A stretch of DNA of 64,000 nucleotides from Granulicella cerasi (lineage in GTDB: Bacteria > Acidobacteriota > Terriglobia > Terriglobales > Acidobacteriaceae): contig NZ_JAGSYD010000001.1 in NCBI RefSeq assembly GCF_025685575.1, positions 437,852 through 501,851 on the forward strand, read 5' to 3'. A model generated the notes under the pieces. That model worked only from the letters and a program-made list of their open reading frames with translations. It ran no database searches and was not told the DNA's origin. Each line of letters begins with the position of its first letter. Positions within the stretch are counted from its first letter, which is position 1. Made by a program: the position numbers and the translations under genes. Of this stretch, positions 51,501 to 59,524 are shown piece after piece.

Positions 51501-52372
51501 AACTGCGTGGTGCGGGCAACATGCTCGGCGGCGAGCAGAGCGGGCACATCGAGGCCATCGGCTTTGAGATGTACACGACGATGCTCGAAGAGGCCGTGTC
51601 GAAGCTGAAGGGCGAGGGCCGCGACGAGCGTCCGCAGGTAACCGTGAACCTTGCCGTGTCGGTGAAGATCGACGCGAGCTATATCGAAGAAGAGAACCAA
51701 CGCCTGCGCATGTACAAGCGCATCGCGGGCGCGGAGAACGACTCTGCGTTGACCGATGTGCGCGCAGAGTTGGAAGACCGCTACGGCGCGCCGCCGGAGA
51801 GTGTGTTGAACCTGCTTGCTGGCGCGGAGATTCGCCTCATGTGCGAGCGTTTGCACATCGCGACGATCGAGCGGAAGCGCGTGGCCCTGGAAGAGCCCAA
51901 GAAGCCTGCGCCTGCGAAGCCGGCTGTGCCGCAGCGTCCTGCGTTTGGATCGTCGTGGCGTACGCCGCCTGCACCTGCACGTCCGCTCGCGGGACGCCAT
52001 GGCCAGGCGCCGCAGACGGCATCGTTGAGCTTCTCTTCACGCGCGGCGTTGCAGCGCACAGAGTCGAATGCCTCGCAGGCAGCGCGCGATGCGACAGCGG
52101 CACGCGCGAAGAACTCGCCGCTCGGGGTGGTGGCGACGAAGCCGATGCGTGACATGCTCTTCATCAGCTTCAGCGAGAAGATGCACAATGCTCCTGCGGA
52201 CGCGAGCAAGGGCGTGAATGTCGGCCATTTGATGAAGCTCGTGGCGAAGAATGCGAAGCAAGGCGCGCAGCTTACACCGCAAGGTGTGTTGCGTTGGCCG
52301 CTTACTTCTGCGAAGGCCGAGGACGTTTTGCGTGAGACGCGTGAGTTGCTGCAGATGATGGGCGAACAGTAA
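48503..52372 (+). CDS. mfd: Transcription-repair coupling factor Mfd
   Basis: The 1289-residue translocase removes stalled RNA polymerase and recruits UvrA. The UvrB-like N-terminal module (to about 330) includes [31 protein letters not shown]. The RNAP-interacting domain ([21 protein letters not shown]) follows. The RecG-like motor has Walker A [9 protein letters not shown] (Lys683), DEEQRFG (Asp778) and [18 protein letters not shown]. The C-terminal TRCF domain is interrupted by an Ala/Pro-rich segment at about residues 1130-1215, absent from typical Mfd and explaining the extra length. TAGACT nine bases before the ATG may be its -10. Confidence 0.96.
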   Translation: [1289 protein letters not shown]

Positions 52373-52437
52373 TCGCGCGTATCGGAAAAAGCGTCAGGGC
52401 GATCGAAAATGAAGTTGCACTTCGAGGCCTATCGCCG

Positions 52438-52466
52438 TTGGCATGACCAACGCATGGGCGTAGACT
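52438..52466 (+). promoter_or_regulatory. Promoter of the TonB-domain gene trio
   Basis: TTGGCA (52438-52443) and TAGACT (52461-52466) are 17 bases apart. The ATG follows the -10 by six bases, so the transcript should be leaderless or nearly so. Confidence 0.6.
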
Positions 52467-52472
52467 CCACGC

Positions 52473-52808
52473 ATGATGTTGCAAACCTTCCAGCGTTTCG
52501 GAGTCGTCCTGTTGCTTGCGTCAGCAGGTGTGGCGTGCGCGCAGCAGCAACGGACTTCGCCGACGCTTGATAGCAGCGGCTCGTGCTCGCGGGACAAGTT
52601 CGGCAAGCAATCCGGCGATGTCACGGTGGGCATGACCATCGATGCGACGGGACAGCCCACGGATGTGCAGGCCCTGAGCTCGGACCATGATGACTTGATT
52701 CCGTGCGCGCTGGACATTGCGCGTGGATCGCACTTTCGTCCGGCCACGAAGAACGGCAAGCCTGTGCAGGCGCACATCAGTATGCAGATTCACGTGTCGG
52801 TGAATTAG
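52473..52808 (+). CDS. Secreted single TonB-C-terminal-domain-like protein (1 of 3)
   Basis: The 111-residue protein has a signal peptide (to VACAQ, about residue 24) and one diverged TonB C-terminal-like domain (GDVTVGMTIDATGQPTDVQALSSDHDDLIPCALDIARGSHFRPATKNGKPVQAHISMQIHV). Two cysteines (SCSRDK and IPCAL) may form a disulphide. It has no membrane anchor. First of three similar tandem genes; role unknown. Confidence 0.7.
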   Translation: MMLQTFQRFGVVLLLASAGVACAQQQRTSPTLDSSGSCSRDKFGKQSGDVTVGMTIDATGQPTDVQALSSDHDDLIPCALDIARGSHFRPATKNGKPVQAHISMQIHVSVN

Positions 52809-52832
52809 CTCGCGACTCTCGCACACCGTCCC

Positions 52833-52838
52833 TATAAT
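52833..52838 (+). promoter_or_regulatory. Consensus -10 (TATAAT) before the second TonB-domain gene
   Basis: A perfect TATAAT lies seven bases before the ATG at 52846, a leaderless arrangement. No convincing -35 is visible. Confidence 0.5.
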
Positions 52839-52845
52839 CAGCGCC

Positions 52846-53250
52846 ATGCGAGTTCCCTCTTTTCTGTGTGTTGGCGCGCTCCTGTGTGCAGGCTGTGTGG
52901 CTGCGTTCGCGCAGCAAACGACCGAGCCTGTGGTGCCAACAAACACGCCGGGAGCCAAGGCCGCGATTCGCGCGGGCGTGAAGGCTCCAAAGCTTCTGAA
53001 GTCCGTTGAGCCGGTATTTCCTCTCGATGCGCCGCAGCAATTCAAACGGACGGTGATGGTTGCGTTCATCGTGGATGTGACAGGCACGCCGCAAAAGGTG
53101 CATGCGGTAAATCCGAAAGGCGATACGTTTGAAGGCGCTGCGGAAGAGGCTGTGCAGAAGTACCGCTTTGCTCCGGCGACTCGCGAGGGCGTTCCGGTCG
53201 CAGTAAAGATGATGGTCGTAGTGAGTTTCGAGCGGAGCCAGCGTCGATGA
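52846..53250 (+). CDS. Secreted single TonB-C-terminal-domain protein (2 of 3)
   Basis: The 134-residue protein has a signal peptide that could be lipoprotein-like (CVGALLCAGCVAAFAQ). One TonB C-terminal domain follows (KAPKLLKSVEPVFPLDAPQQFKRTVMVAFIVDVTGTPQKVHAVNPKGDTFEGAAEEAVQKYRFAPATREGVPVAVKMMVVVSF). The YRFAPATREGVPV motif matches the end of TonB domains. Its stop overlaps the next start within ATGATG, indicating coupling. Confidence 0.75.
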   Translation: MRVPSFLCVGALLCAGCVAAFAQQTTEPVVPTNTPGAKAAIRAGVKAPKLLKSVEPVFPLDAPQQFKRTVMVAFIVDVTGTPQKVHAVNPKGDTFEGAAEEAVQKYRFAPATREGVPVAVKMMVVVSFERSQRR

Positions 53251-53609
53251 TGCGTTGGCTCTTCAGCGCGTTGATGGCATTCGGTGTGGCAGCAGCGCGT
53301 GCACAGGATCTAAATCATCCGCTGAAAATCGGTGGCGATGTGAAGAAGCCAGTGTTGATCTATTCCATCGAGCCGGATACAAGTCACTTGCCTAAGAGCG
53401 AAAAGCATTCGCCTGCGAATGCCACGGTGACGTTCGTGGTGGATGTTGATGGTCTACCGAAGCAGATTGAGTTGAGCCGCAGCACGAGCCCCGCCATGGG
53501 GGCTGCTTATCTCAAGGCCGTTCAACAGTACCGATTCCGTCCGGCAACACTCGATGGAAAGCCCGTTGCCGTGAAGCTAGCGCTGGAGTTGATCCTCGAT
53601 TATTTTTAA
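53247..53609 (+). CDS. Secreted single TonB-C-terminal-domain protein (3 of 3)
   Basis: The 120-residue protein has a signal peptide (MMRWLFSALMAFGVAAARAQ). One TonB C-terminal domain follows: KKPVLIYSIEPDTSHLPKSEKHSPANATVTFVVDVDGLPKQIELSRSTSPAMGAAYLKAVQQYRFRPATLDGKPVAVKLALELIL. It overlaps the preceding gene by four bases. Like its neighbours it lacks the TonB anchor and rod. Confidence 0.75.
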   Translation: MMRWLFSALMAFGVAAARAQDLNHPLKIGGDVKKPVLIYSIEPDTSHLPKSEKHSPANATVTFVVDVDGLPKQIELSRSTSPAMGAAYLKAVQQYRFRPATLDGKPVAVKLALELILDYF

Positions 53610-53631
53610 GCCTCGCGGTAGACTGCGGCTT

Positions 53632-55395
53632 ATGAAGAGACTCGTCCTCGCCGCTACATTTGCTGCTCTTGCGTTACCCTTCGCTGCTGGCGCGCAGCGC
53701 ATCTCCGCCGATGGCGCGCAGCAGGCGTTACAGGCGCGGTCGAACGAGTTCTTCGACACCTTCTACTTTCCGCATGTGCCCACGACGGGCACGCAAATGG
53801 GTCTGCATCAATACGACGCCAAGCTGGAGGACTTCTCGGCTGCGGGCGTGAAGGCGGAGATTGCGGGCTTCCATGCGTGGGAGAAGAAGATCGCCGAGAT
53901 TCCTGCGGATGGACTCGATGCGGAGCCTCGCGCGGACCGGGAGATTCTGCTCGGGCTGATTCGCTCGAACATCGTGCGGTTGGAAGAGATCCGCGACTGG
54001 GAGAAGAATCCCGATACGTATTCGAGCGGTGCGACGGGCTCGATCTTCACACTGATGGAGCGGCCGTATGCTCCGGTGAATGATCGTCTGCGTGCAGCGA
54101 TTGCGCGCGAAAAGCTTGTGCTGCCTGCGCTCGACGATGCGCGCAAGAACCTGAAGAACCCGCCGCACATCTATACCGAAATTGCGCTTGAACAGATCGA
54201 TGGCAACATCAGCTTCTTCGAGCATGATGTGCCGGAGGCATTCAAGGACGCGAGTGACAAGACGCTGCTCGACGAGTTCGCGAAGAGTAACGCCGCTGTT
54301 GTTGCCGCACTGAAGAGCTATGGCGCGTGGATGAAGAGCGATCTGCTCGCGCGTTCCAACGGCGATTACAAGTGGGGCGCGGCGACGTATGCGAAGGTGC
54401 TTGCGAACCAGGAGATGGTCGACACGCCGCTCGATAAGCTGCTCGCGATCGGGCTCGCGGATCTGCATAAGAACCAGGCTGAGTTTGCACGCGTGGCCAA
54501 GGAGATCGATCCGTCAAAGACGCCCGAGCAGGAGCTCGCCGAACTCGCGACGATTCATCCCGCGCCGAGCGATTTGATTGCGAGCTTTGGCAAGACCTTC
54601 GGATCGCTGCAGGCGTACATCCGCATGCACCACATCATCACATTGCCGGCGAACCGCCAGCCTACGCTCGAGGAGACGCCGCCGTTCATGCGCGCGACGA
54701 CGCAGGCTTCGATGGACCCTCCGGGCCCGTTTGAAACCGGCACGACGAAGGCATACTTCAACGTGACGCTGCCAGACCCGAAGTGGCCGAAGGCCAAGCA
54801 GGATGAGTACATGGCGGCGTTTAACGAAGGCACCATCGTTTCGACGAGCGTGCATGAGGCGTTCCCCGGCCACTATGTGCAGTTCCTGTGGCAGGACCAG
54901 TTCCCGTCGCGCATCCGCAAGATCATCTGGGCGAACACGAACGTCGAGGGCTGGGCGCACTACTGCGAGCAGATGATGCTCGACGAAGGCTATGGCGACA
55001 CGGTGGCGAAGACGCCGCGTGATGCGAAGCTGATTCGTCTGGGCCAGTTGCAGGATGCTCTGTTGCGCGATGCTCGCTTCGTGGTGGCGATTCGCCTGCA
55101 CACCGGTGTGGGCGGAGCGATGTCCATCGAGCAGGCGCAGGAGTTCTTCGTGAAGGAAGGCTACCAGGCGCGGCCCATCGCGGAAGTGGAAACCAAGCGC
55201 GGCACCTCGGATGCGCTCTACCTCTACTACACGCTGGGCAAGCTGGAGATCATGAAGCTGCGTGAAGACCTGCGTAAGAAGCAGGGAGATGCCTTCTCGC
55301 TGCAGCAGTTTCATGATCAGTTGATGCTGCAGGGGCCGGTGCCGATCAAGGTGGCGCGCAAGTCAATGCTGCATGACGATTCGCCCGTGCTGTAG
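53632..55395 (+). CDS. Secreted DUF885 family putative metallopeptidase
   Basis: The 587-residue protein has a signal peptide (MKRLVLAATFAALALPFAAGAQ) and the DUF885 fold. The zinc-site pattern is HEAFPGH (His408, Glu409, His414), with Glu439 in EGWAHYCEQ as the probable third ligand. The helical body continues through a YLYYTLGKLEIMKLREDLRKK C-terminal motif. This resembles gluzincin-type peptidases, but DUF885 substrates are largely uncharacterised. TAGACT lies exactly seven bases before the ATG (leaderless type). Confidence 0.85.
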   Translation: MKRLVLAATFAALALPFAAGAQRISADGAQQALQARSNEFFDTFYFPHVPTTGTQMGLHQYDAKLEDFSAAGVKAEIAGFHAWEKKIAEIPADGLDAEPRADREILLGLIRSNIVRLEEIRDWEKNPDTYSSGATGSIFTLMERPYAPVNDRLRAAIAREKLVLPALDDARKNLKNPPHIYTEIALEQIDGNISFFEHDVPEAFKDASDKTLLDEFAKSNAAVVAALKSYGAWMKSDLLARSNGDYKWGAATYAKVLANQEMVDTPLDKLLAIGLADLHKNQAEFARVAKEIDPSKTPEQELAELATIHPAPSDLIASFGKTFGSLQAYIRMHHIITLPANRQPTLEETPPFMRATTQASMDPPGPFETGTTKAYFNVTLPDPKWPKAKQDEYMAAFNEGTIVSTSVHEAFPGHYVQFLWQDQFPSRIRKIIWANTNVEGWAHYCEQMMLDEGYGDTVAKTPRDAKLIRLGQLQDALLRDARFVVAIRLHTGVGGAMSIEQAQEFFVKEGYQARPIAEVETKRGTSDALYLYYTLGKLEIMKLREDLRKKQGDAFSLQQFHDQLMLQGPVPIKVARKSMLHDDSPVL

Positions 55396-55509
55396 CCGGT
55401 GGGCATCCTACTTCTGTCGTCCCACGTCTGACACAAAGTTGTTATCGGACGGTCACGTTACCTTGCGATAGCATGGCCTTACGATTTCGATTGGAGTTTC
55501 CTACCCCCG

Positions 55510-56385
55510 ATGACCATGAAGGTCCGCAAAGCAGTATTCCCCGCCGCTGGTATGGGCACCCGCTTCCTCCCCGCCACGAAGGCTACGCCGAAGGAGATGC
55601 TCGCGCTTGTCGATAAGCCGCTGATCCAGTACGGCGTCGAAGAAGCCGTCGCCGCTGGCTGCACGGAGATCATCATCGTCACCGGTCGGGGCAAGACCAC
55701 GATGGAAGATCACTTCGACAAGAGCTATGAGCTGGAAGCTTCGCTCGAAGCACGCGGCAAGACTGAGCTGCTCGAGGTGGCGCGTTCGGTATCGAAGCTT
55801 GCGAAGATCAGCTACGTGCGCCAGTCGGAAGCACTCGGTCTGGGCCATGCGGTGCTGCAGGCCAAGGAGCTTGTGGGCAATGAGCCGTTCGCGGTGATCC
55901 TGCCGGACGATATCGTCGACTCCAATGTGAGCTGCATCAAGCAGATGGTCGAAGCTTACGAGAAGACGCAGTCGTCGATCCTCGGCTCAGAGCATGTGGA
56001 AGGCGACGCGATCTGCGCGTACGGCTGCCTGGACTGCACCGAAGACGAGGACGATCCGCGACTGCTGGCGATCAAGGACATGGTGGAGAAACCGAAGCCC
56101 GGCACGCAGCCTTCGCAGAACGCGATCATCGGCCGCTACATTCTCACGCCGCGCATCTTCGAGATGATCGAAAACATCAAGCCTGGCGCGGGTGGCGAAC
56201 TCCAGTTGACCGACGCGATCAAGGCGCTGCTGCAGCACGAGAAGGTCTACGGCTTCCACTACGAAGGCAAGCGCCACGATGCGGGCGATAAGCTCGGGTT
56301 CCTGAAGGCAACGGTTGAGTTTGCGCTGAAGCGTGACGACCTCGGCCCGAAGTTCCGCGCGTGGTTGAAGGAACAGAGCTTCTAG
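55510..56385 (+). CDS. galU: UTP--glucose-1-phosphate uridylyltransferase
   Basis: The 291-residue enzyme makes UDP-glucose, donor for glycans and precursor of UDP-glucuronate. It shows the nucleotidyltransferase signature KAVFPAAGMGTRFLPATKATPKEMLALVDKPLIQYGVEEAV, then QSEALGLGHAVLQAKELVGNEPFAVILPDDIV, MVEKPKPGTQPSQNAIIGRYILTPRIF, GGELQLTDAI, and GKRHDAGDKLGFLKATVEFAL. All match GalU. A strong terminator follows. It is near a glycogen synthase gene but not in an operon with it. Confidence 0.96.
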   Translation: MTMKVRKAVFPAAGMGTRFLPATKATPKEMLALVDKPLIQYGVEEAVAAGCTEIIIVTGRGKTTMEDHFDKSYELEASLEARGKTELLEVARSVSKLAKISYVRQSEALGLGHAVLQAKELVGNEPFAVILPDDIVDSNVSCIKQMVEAYEKTQSSILGSEHVEGDAICAYGCLDCTEDEDDPRLLAIKDMVEKPKPGTQPSQNAIIGRYILTPRIFEMIENIKPGAGGELQLTDAIKALLQHEKVYGFHYEGKRHDAGDKLGFLKATVEFALKRDDLGPKFRAWLKEQSF

Positions 56386-56419
56386 CTTTCTGCGTGGAAA
56401 CACGAAATCGTAAGGCAAG

Positions 56420-56456
56420 ATCGCGAGGCACTTCGGTGTCTCGCGATTTTGTTTTT
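56420..56456 (+). terminator. Rho-independent terminator after galU
   Basis: ATCGCGAG/CTCGCGAT encloses an inner CAC-TTCG-GTG tetraloop hairpin and is followed by TTTTGTTTTT. Confidence 0.92.
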
Positions 56457-56495
56457 GCGCGATCGCTGCCGTCTCTCTTGGCGTCTAATAAAGCG

Positions 56496-57467
56496 ATGAA
56501 GAAGCGCGCGATCTCGATGTTGATGTGCGGTCTGTTGTGGCTGGCGCCGTTGGGAGCGCAGCAGCGCCGGACGCGTCTGATCCTGCGCGATGGCACGTTT
56601 CAAACAGTGTTGGACTACCGCATTGAGGGCGACATGGTCGTGATTCACAGTGCGGACCGCGCAGGCGAAGAGGAAGAGATTCCGCTGAAGCTTGTGGACC
56701 TTGCGGCTACGAAGCGTTGGCAGCAGGAGCACCAGAATGCTGCGGACACGCGCCCGGTACTTAGCGGAGAGCTGGCACAGGCAGAGGCCGAGCGTGCAGC
56801 GAAAACGGCTGAGGTTGCGCCTTCGCTGCATCTGCCGGAGGACATCAGCCTCGTCGCGCTCGATAGCTTCAACGGCTCGCCGGAACTCGTGCCGTTAGGC
56901 CAGCGTGGTGGCGACCTGAACCCCGAGACGAGTCACGATGAGTTGAAGACCGAGGTGAACCCCGCGTCGAGTCCGCATCGTTTGACCGAGGTGCGCGGGG
57001 AGAAGTCGGATGTGCGTCTGCACGGGTCGCAGCCGGTGTTTTACGTGCGGCTGGAGAAGGGTACGAACGACGTCGGGACGGGTTCCGGCATGGTCGTGGA
57101 TACGCAAGGGCAGAACGGTCGCGCGGTACCTTCGGGGGGCGAGGCAGCGAGTCGCTACGTGATCGAGCGGCTCGATGTGCGCATCGGGCAACGGCGCGTC
57201 AACACGTTTCGCATCGGCGATCTTGGCAGCGGCCAGCCACAGCGTGACGTGCTTGAGGTGAGGCAGGAGACGCTACCGGGCGGCTACTGGCTGAAGCTGA
57301 CGCCGGCGCAGGCGATGCTGCCGGGAGAGTATGTGCTGATTGAGGTGCTCGACGGCCACACGCTGAACGCCGATGTATGGGACTTCGCGATCGACCCCGA
57401 CGCGAAGGAGAGCATGGAAGCGATTCTGCCGCTTGAGAAGAAGCCCGCGGGGCTGCAGTCGCGCTGA
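56496..57467 (+). CDS. Secreted protein of unknown function
   Basis: The 323-residue protein has a signal peptide (MKKRAISMLMCGLLWLAPLGAQ). A short region RTRLILRDGTFQTVLDYRIEGDMVVIHSADRAGEEEEIPLKLVDLAATKRW may bind or fold like an SH3-type beta barrel. The C-terminal beta-rich half (about 180-320) contains GGYWLKLTPAQAMLPGEYVLIEVLDG. No family recognised. TCTAAT lies six bases before the ATG. The following hydrolase gene starts 25 bases later. Confidence 0.65.
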   Translation: MKKRAISMLMCGLLWLAPLGAQQRRTRLILRDGTFQTVLDYRIEGDMVVIHSADRAGEEEEIPLKLVDLAATKRWQQEHQNAADTRPVLSGELAQAEAERAAKTAEVAPSLHLPEDISLVALDSFNGSPELVPLGQRGGDLNPETSHDELKTEVNPASSPHRLTEVRGEKSDVRLHGSQPVFYVRLEKGTNDVGTGSGMVVDTQGQNGRAVPSGGEAASRYVIERLDVRIGQRRVNTFRIGDLGSGQPQRDVLEVRQETLPGGYWLKLTPAQAMLPGEYVLIEVLDGHTLNADVWDFAIDPDAKESMEAILPLEKKPAGLQSR

Positions 57468-57492
57468 GCGAGACACGCCGATCGAGGACGCC

Positions 57493-58188
57493 ATGAAGCC
57501 GCCGATACTGTTGATCCCAGGCCTGCTCTGTACCGCGGAGCTTTATGCCGCGCAGATCCCTGTGCTCTCAGCATGCGCGCCTGTGACGGTCGCGAACACG
57601 CTCGAAGGCGCAACGATGGAGTCGATGGCTGCGGCTATTTTGCGGGAGGCGCCGCCGCGGTTCGCGTTGGCGGGCATCTCGATGGGCGGCTATCTCTCGA
57701 TGGAGATTTGGCGGCAGGCACCGGAGCGCGTCGAACGGATGGCGCTGATCGACACCACCGCGCGCGCGGACACGCCCGAGCAGACGATGAACCGTCGCAA
57801 GATGATGGAGCGCGCACAGAGCGAAGGGTTGGAGCCCGTGATCGAGCAGATGATCGCGGCGACGTTGCACCCGCTGCATCAGAGCGATGAGCGCCTGCGC
57901 GCGAGTATTCGTCGCATGGCGGAGGCCGTTGGCGTTGAGGCGTACTTGCGCCAGCAGGAGGCGATCATGACTCGTGTAGACTCGCGTCCTCTGCTGCCGA
58001 CGATCGCGGTGCCAACGTTGGTGCTGGTGGGCGATCGCGATTTGCTGACGCCCGTGGAGCGTGCTCGTGAGATGGCGGATGCGATGCCACAAGCGAAGCT
58101 CGTCGTGGTGCCGGAGGCCGCGCACGGCTCGGTGATGGAGCAACCGGAGTTCGTGAACCGTGCGCTTCTGGAATGGCTTTCGGCCTAG
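57493..58188 (+). CDS. Alpha/beta-hydrolase fold protein
   Basis: The 231-residue protein has PILLIPGLLCTAELYAAQIPVL at the N-terminus (oxyanion region). The nucleophile elbow is GISMGG (Ser63), an Asp lies in VGDRDLLTP (residues 181/183), and the catalytic His211 is in AAHGSVMEQP. It is a small lipolytic or C-C hydrolase-like enzyme, substrate unknown; no signal peptide. GAGGA four to five bases upstream supports the ATG at 57493. Confidence 0.85.
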   Translation: MKPPILLIPGLLCTAELYAAQIPVLSACAPVTVANTLEGATMESMAAAILREAPPRFALAGISMGGYLSMEIWRQAPERVERMALIDTTARADTPEQTMNRRKMMERAQSEGLEPVIEQMIAATLHPLHQSDERLRASIRRMAEAVGVEAYLRQQEAIMTRVDSRPLLPTIAVPTLVLVGDRDLLTPVERAREMADAMPQAKLVVVPEAAHGSVMEQPEFVNRALLEWLSA

Positions 58189-58227
58189 CCATTTGTTGTC
58201 AGCTATTTATTATCAGCTACTTCTTCG
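58187..58227. repeat. 14-bp-period tandem array between convergent genes
   Basis: AGCCATTTGTTGTC, AGCTATTTATTATC and a third diverged AGCTACTTCTTCG repeat in 14-base register. They span the stop codons of the two convergent genes. Confidence 0.6.
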
Positions 58228-59455
58228 TGAGCGTTTCGTAGAGCTTCACCGTTTGCTCGGCGATCGCGGTCCACGAGAAGTGGTCTTCGACGCGCTTGCG
58301 GCCAGCCTGGCCCATGCGCTTGGCGAGCGCAGGATCATCGAGCAGCGCGGTGATCTTCGTCGCGAGGTCGCGGGAGAACTGGTCAGGCTCGGTGGGGAAG
58401 CTCGTCGTCGGGTCTTGCACAAAGGGCACGAGATAGCCCGTGGCTTCATCGCTGTTGGCGCCTGTGCCGTCGATCACGACCTCGAGGATGCCACCCGTAG
58501 CAGAGGCCACGACCGGCGCGCCGCAAGCCATCGCTTCGAGATTGATGATGCCGAACGGCTCATACACCGAGGGGCAGCAGAAGACCGCGCAGTGCGAGTA
58601 AAGCTGGATCGCGTCTTCCTTCGTCACCATGTTTTCAATCCACACAATGTTCGCGCCGTCCGCGCGCGCAGCTTCCACCTTCTGGCGAATCTCTGCGGCG
58701 ATCTCGGGTGTGTCCGGCGCGCCTGCGCAGAGCACGACCTGCGTTCCTGCGGGCAGGTACTTCACGGCATCGACGAGGTGCGTCACGCCCTTCTGTCGCG
58801 TGATGCGGCCGACGAAGAGAACGTAGGGCTTCGCCGTGTCCACGCCGAATTGTTGGAGGCGATCGGTGCTGGCGTCGTACTGATACTGCTGCAGGTCGAT
58901 GCCGTTGTAGATGACGTGAATCTTCGACGCATCGACGTCCGGGTACGCGCGCTGAATGTCGGCCTTGGTGCCGTTCGAGACGGCGATGATCGCGTCGGCA
59001 TCGAGGATCGCGGTGCGTTCCATCCACGAGCTGAGCGCATAGCCGGAGCCGAGTTGCTCGGCCTTCCACGCACGCAGCGGTTCGAGCGAGTGCGTGGTGA
59101 GCACGAACGGGATGCCGTAGAGCTTCTTGGCGAGGAAGCCCGCCATCGACACATACCAGGTGTGCGTGTGCACGACGTCGAGCTGGTCGAGCTTGAGGTT
59201 CTGCAGCAGGTTCAGTGAAAGCGCTTCGAGCGCGCCCTTGAACTTGGCATCGGTGCCGTTGGAGATGGCGTCCCACGGCTGCTCGAAGTGGACGTCGAGA
59301 TTGGGTGTGACGGGCTGGTCAACAGGCGCCGCGCCCCAGGCGTGGACCTCGACCTCGATGAGCCTGGCGAGCTCGCGGGAAAGGTACTCAACGTGAACGC
59401 CGGCTCCTCCGTAAACATAGGGTGGGTACTCTCGGGTCATCAGGCCAACGCGCAT
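58217..59455 (-). CDS. glgA: GT4-family glycogen synthase / alpha-maltose-1-phosphate synthase-like
   Basis: The 412-residue retaining GT-B glycosyltransferase opens with MRVGLMTREYPPYVYGGAGVHVEYLSREL, which is very like the actinobacterial GT4 GlgA/GlgM enzymes. It contains VVHTHTWYVSMAG, GRITRQKGVTHLVDAV and the donor-site CPSVYEPFGIINLEAMACGAPVVASATGG. It uses ADP- or UDP-glucose to extend glucan or make maltose-1-phosphate; which applies is not decided by sequence alone. The ATG at 59455 has GAGGAG ten bases upstream; an open frame extends upstream through a repeat. Confidence 0.88.
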   Translation of the reverse strand: MRVGLMTREYPPYVYGGAGVHVEYLSRELARLIEVEVHAWGAAPVDQPVTPNLDVHFEQPWDAISNGTDAKFKGALEALSLNLLQNLKLDQLDVVHTHTWYVSMAGFLAKKLYGIPFVLTTHSLEPLRAWKAEQLGSGYALSSWMERTAILDADAIIAVSNGTKADIQRAYPDVDASKIHVIYNGIDLQQYQYDASTDRLQQFGVDTAKPYVLFVGRITRQKGVTHLVDAVKYLPAGTQVVLCAGAPDTPEIAAEIRQKVEAARADGANIVWIENMVTKEDAIQLYSHCAVFCCPSVYEPFGIINLEAMACGAPVVASATGGILEVVIDGTGANSDEATGYLVPFVQDPTTSFPTEPDQFSRDLATKITALLDDPALAKRMGQAGRKRVEDHFSWTAIAEQTVKLYETLTKK

Positions 59456-59524
59456 GTGATTCTGTCTCCTCGTCTTCGAGATGAGGATACCGCCTCTCGG
59501 GGTTTGCTTGCTGCAAGCAAAAGC

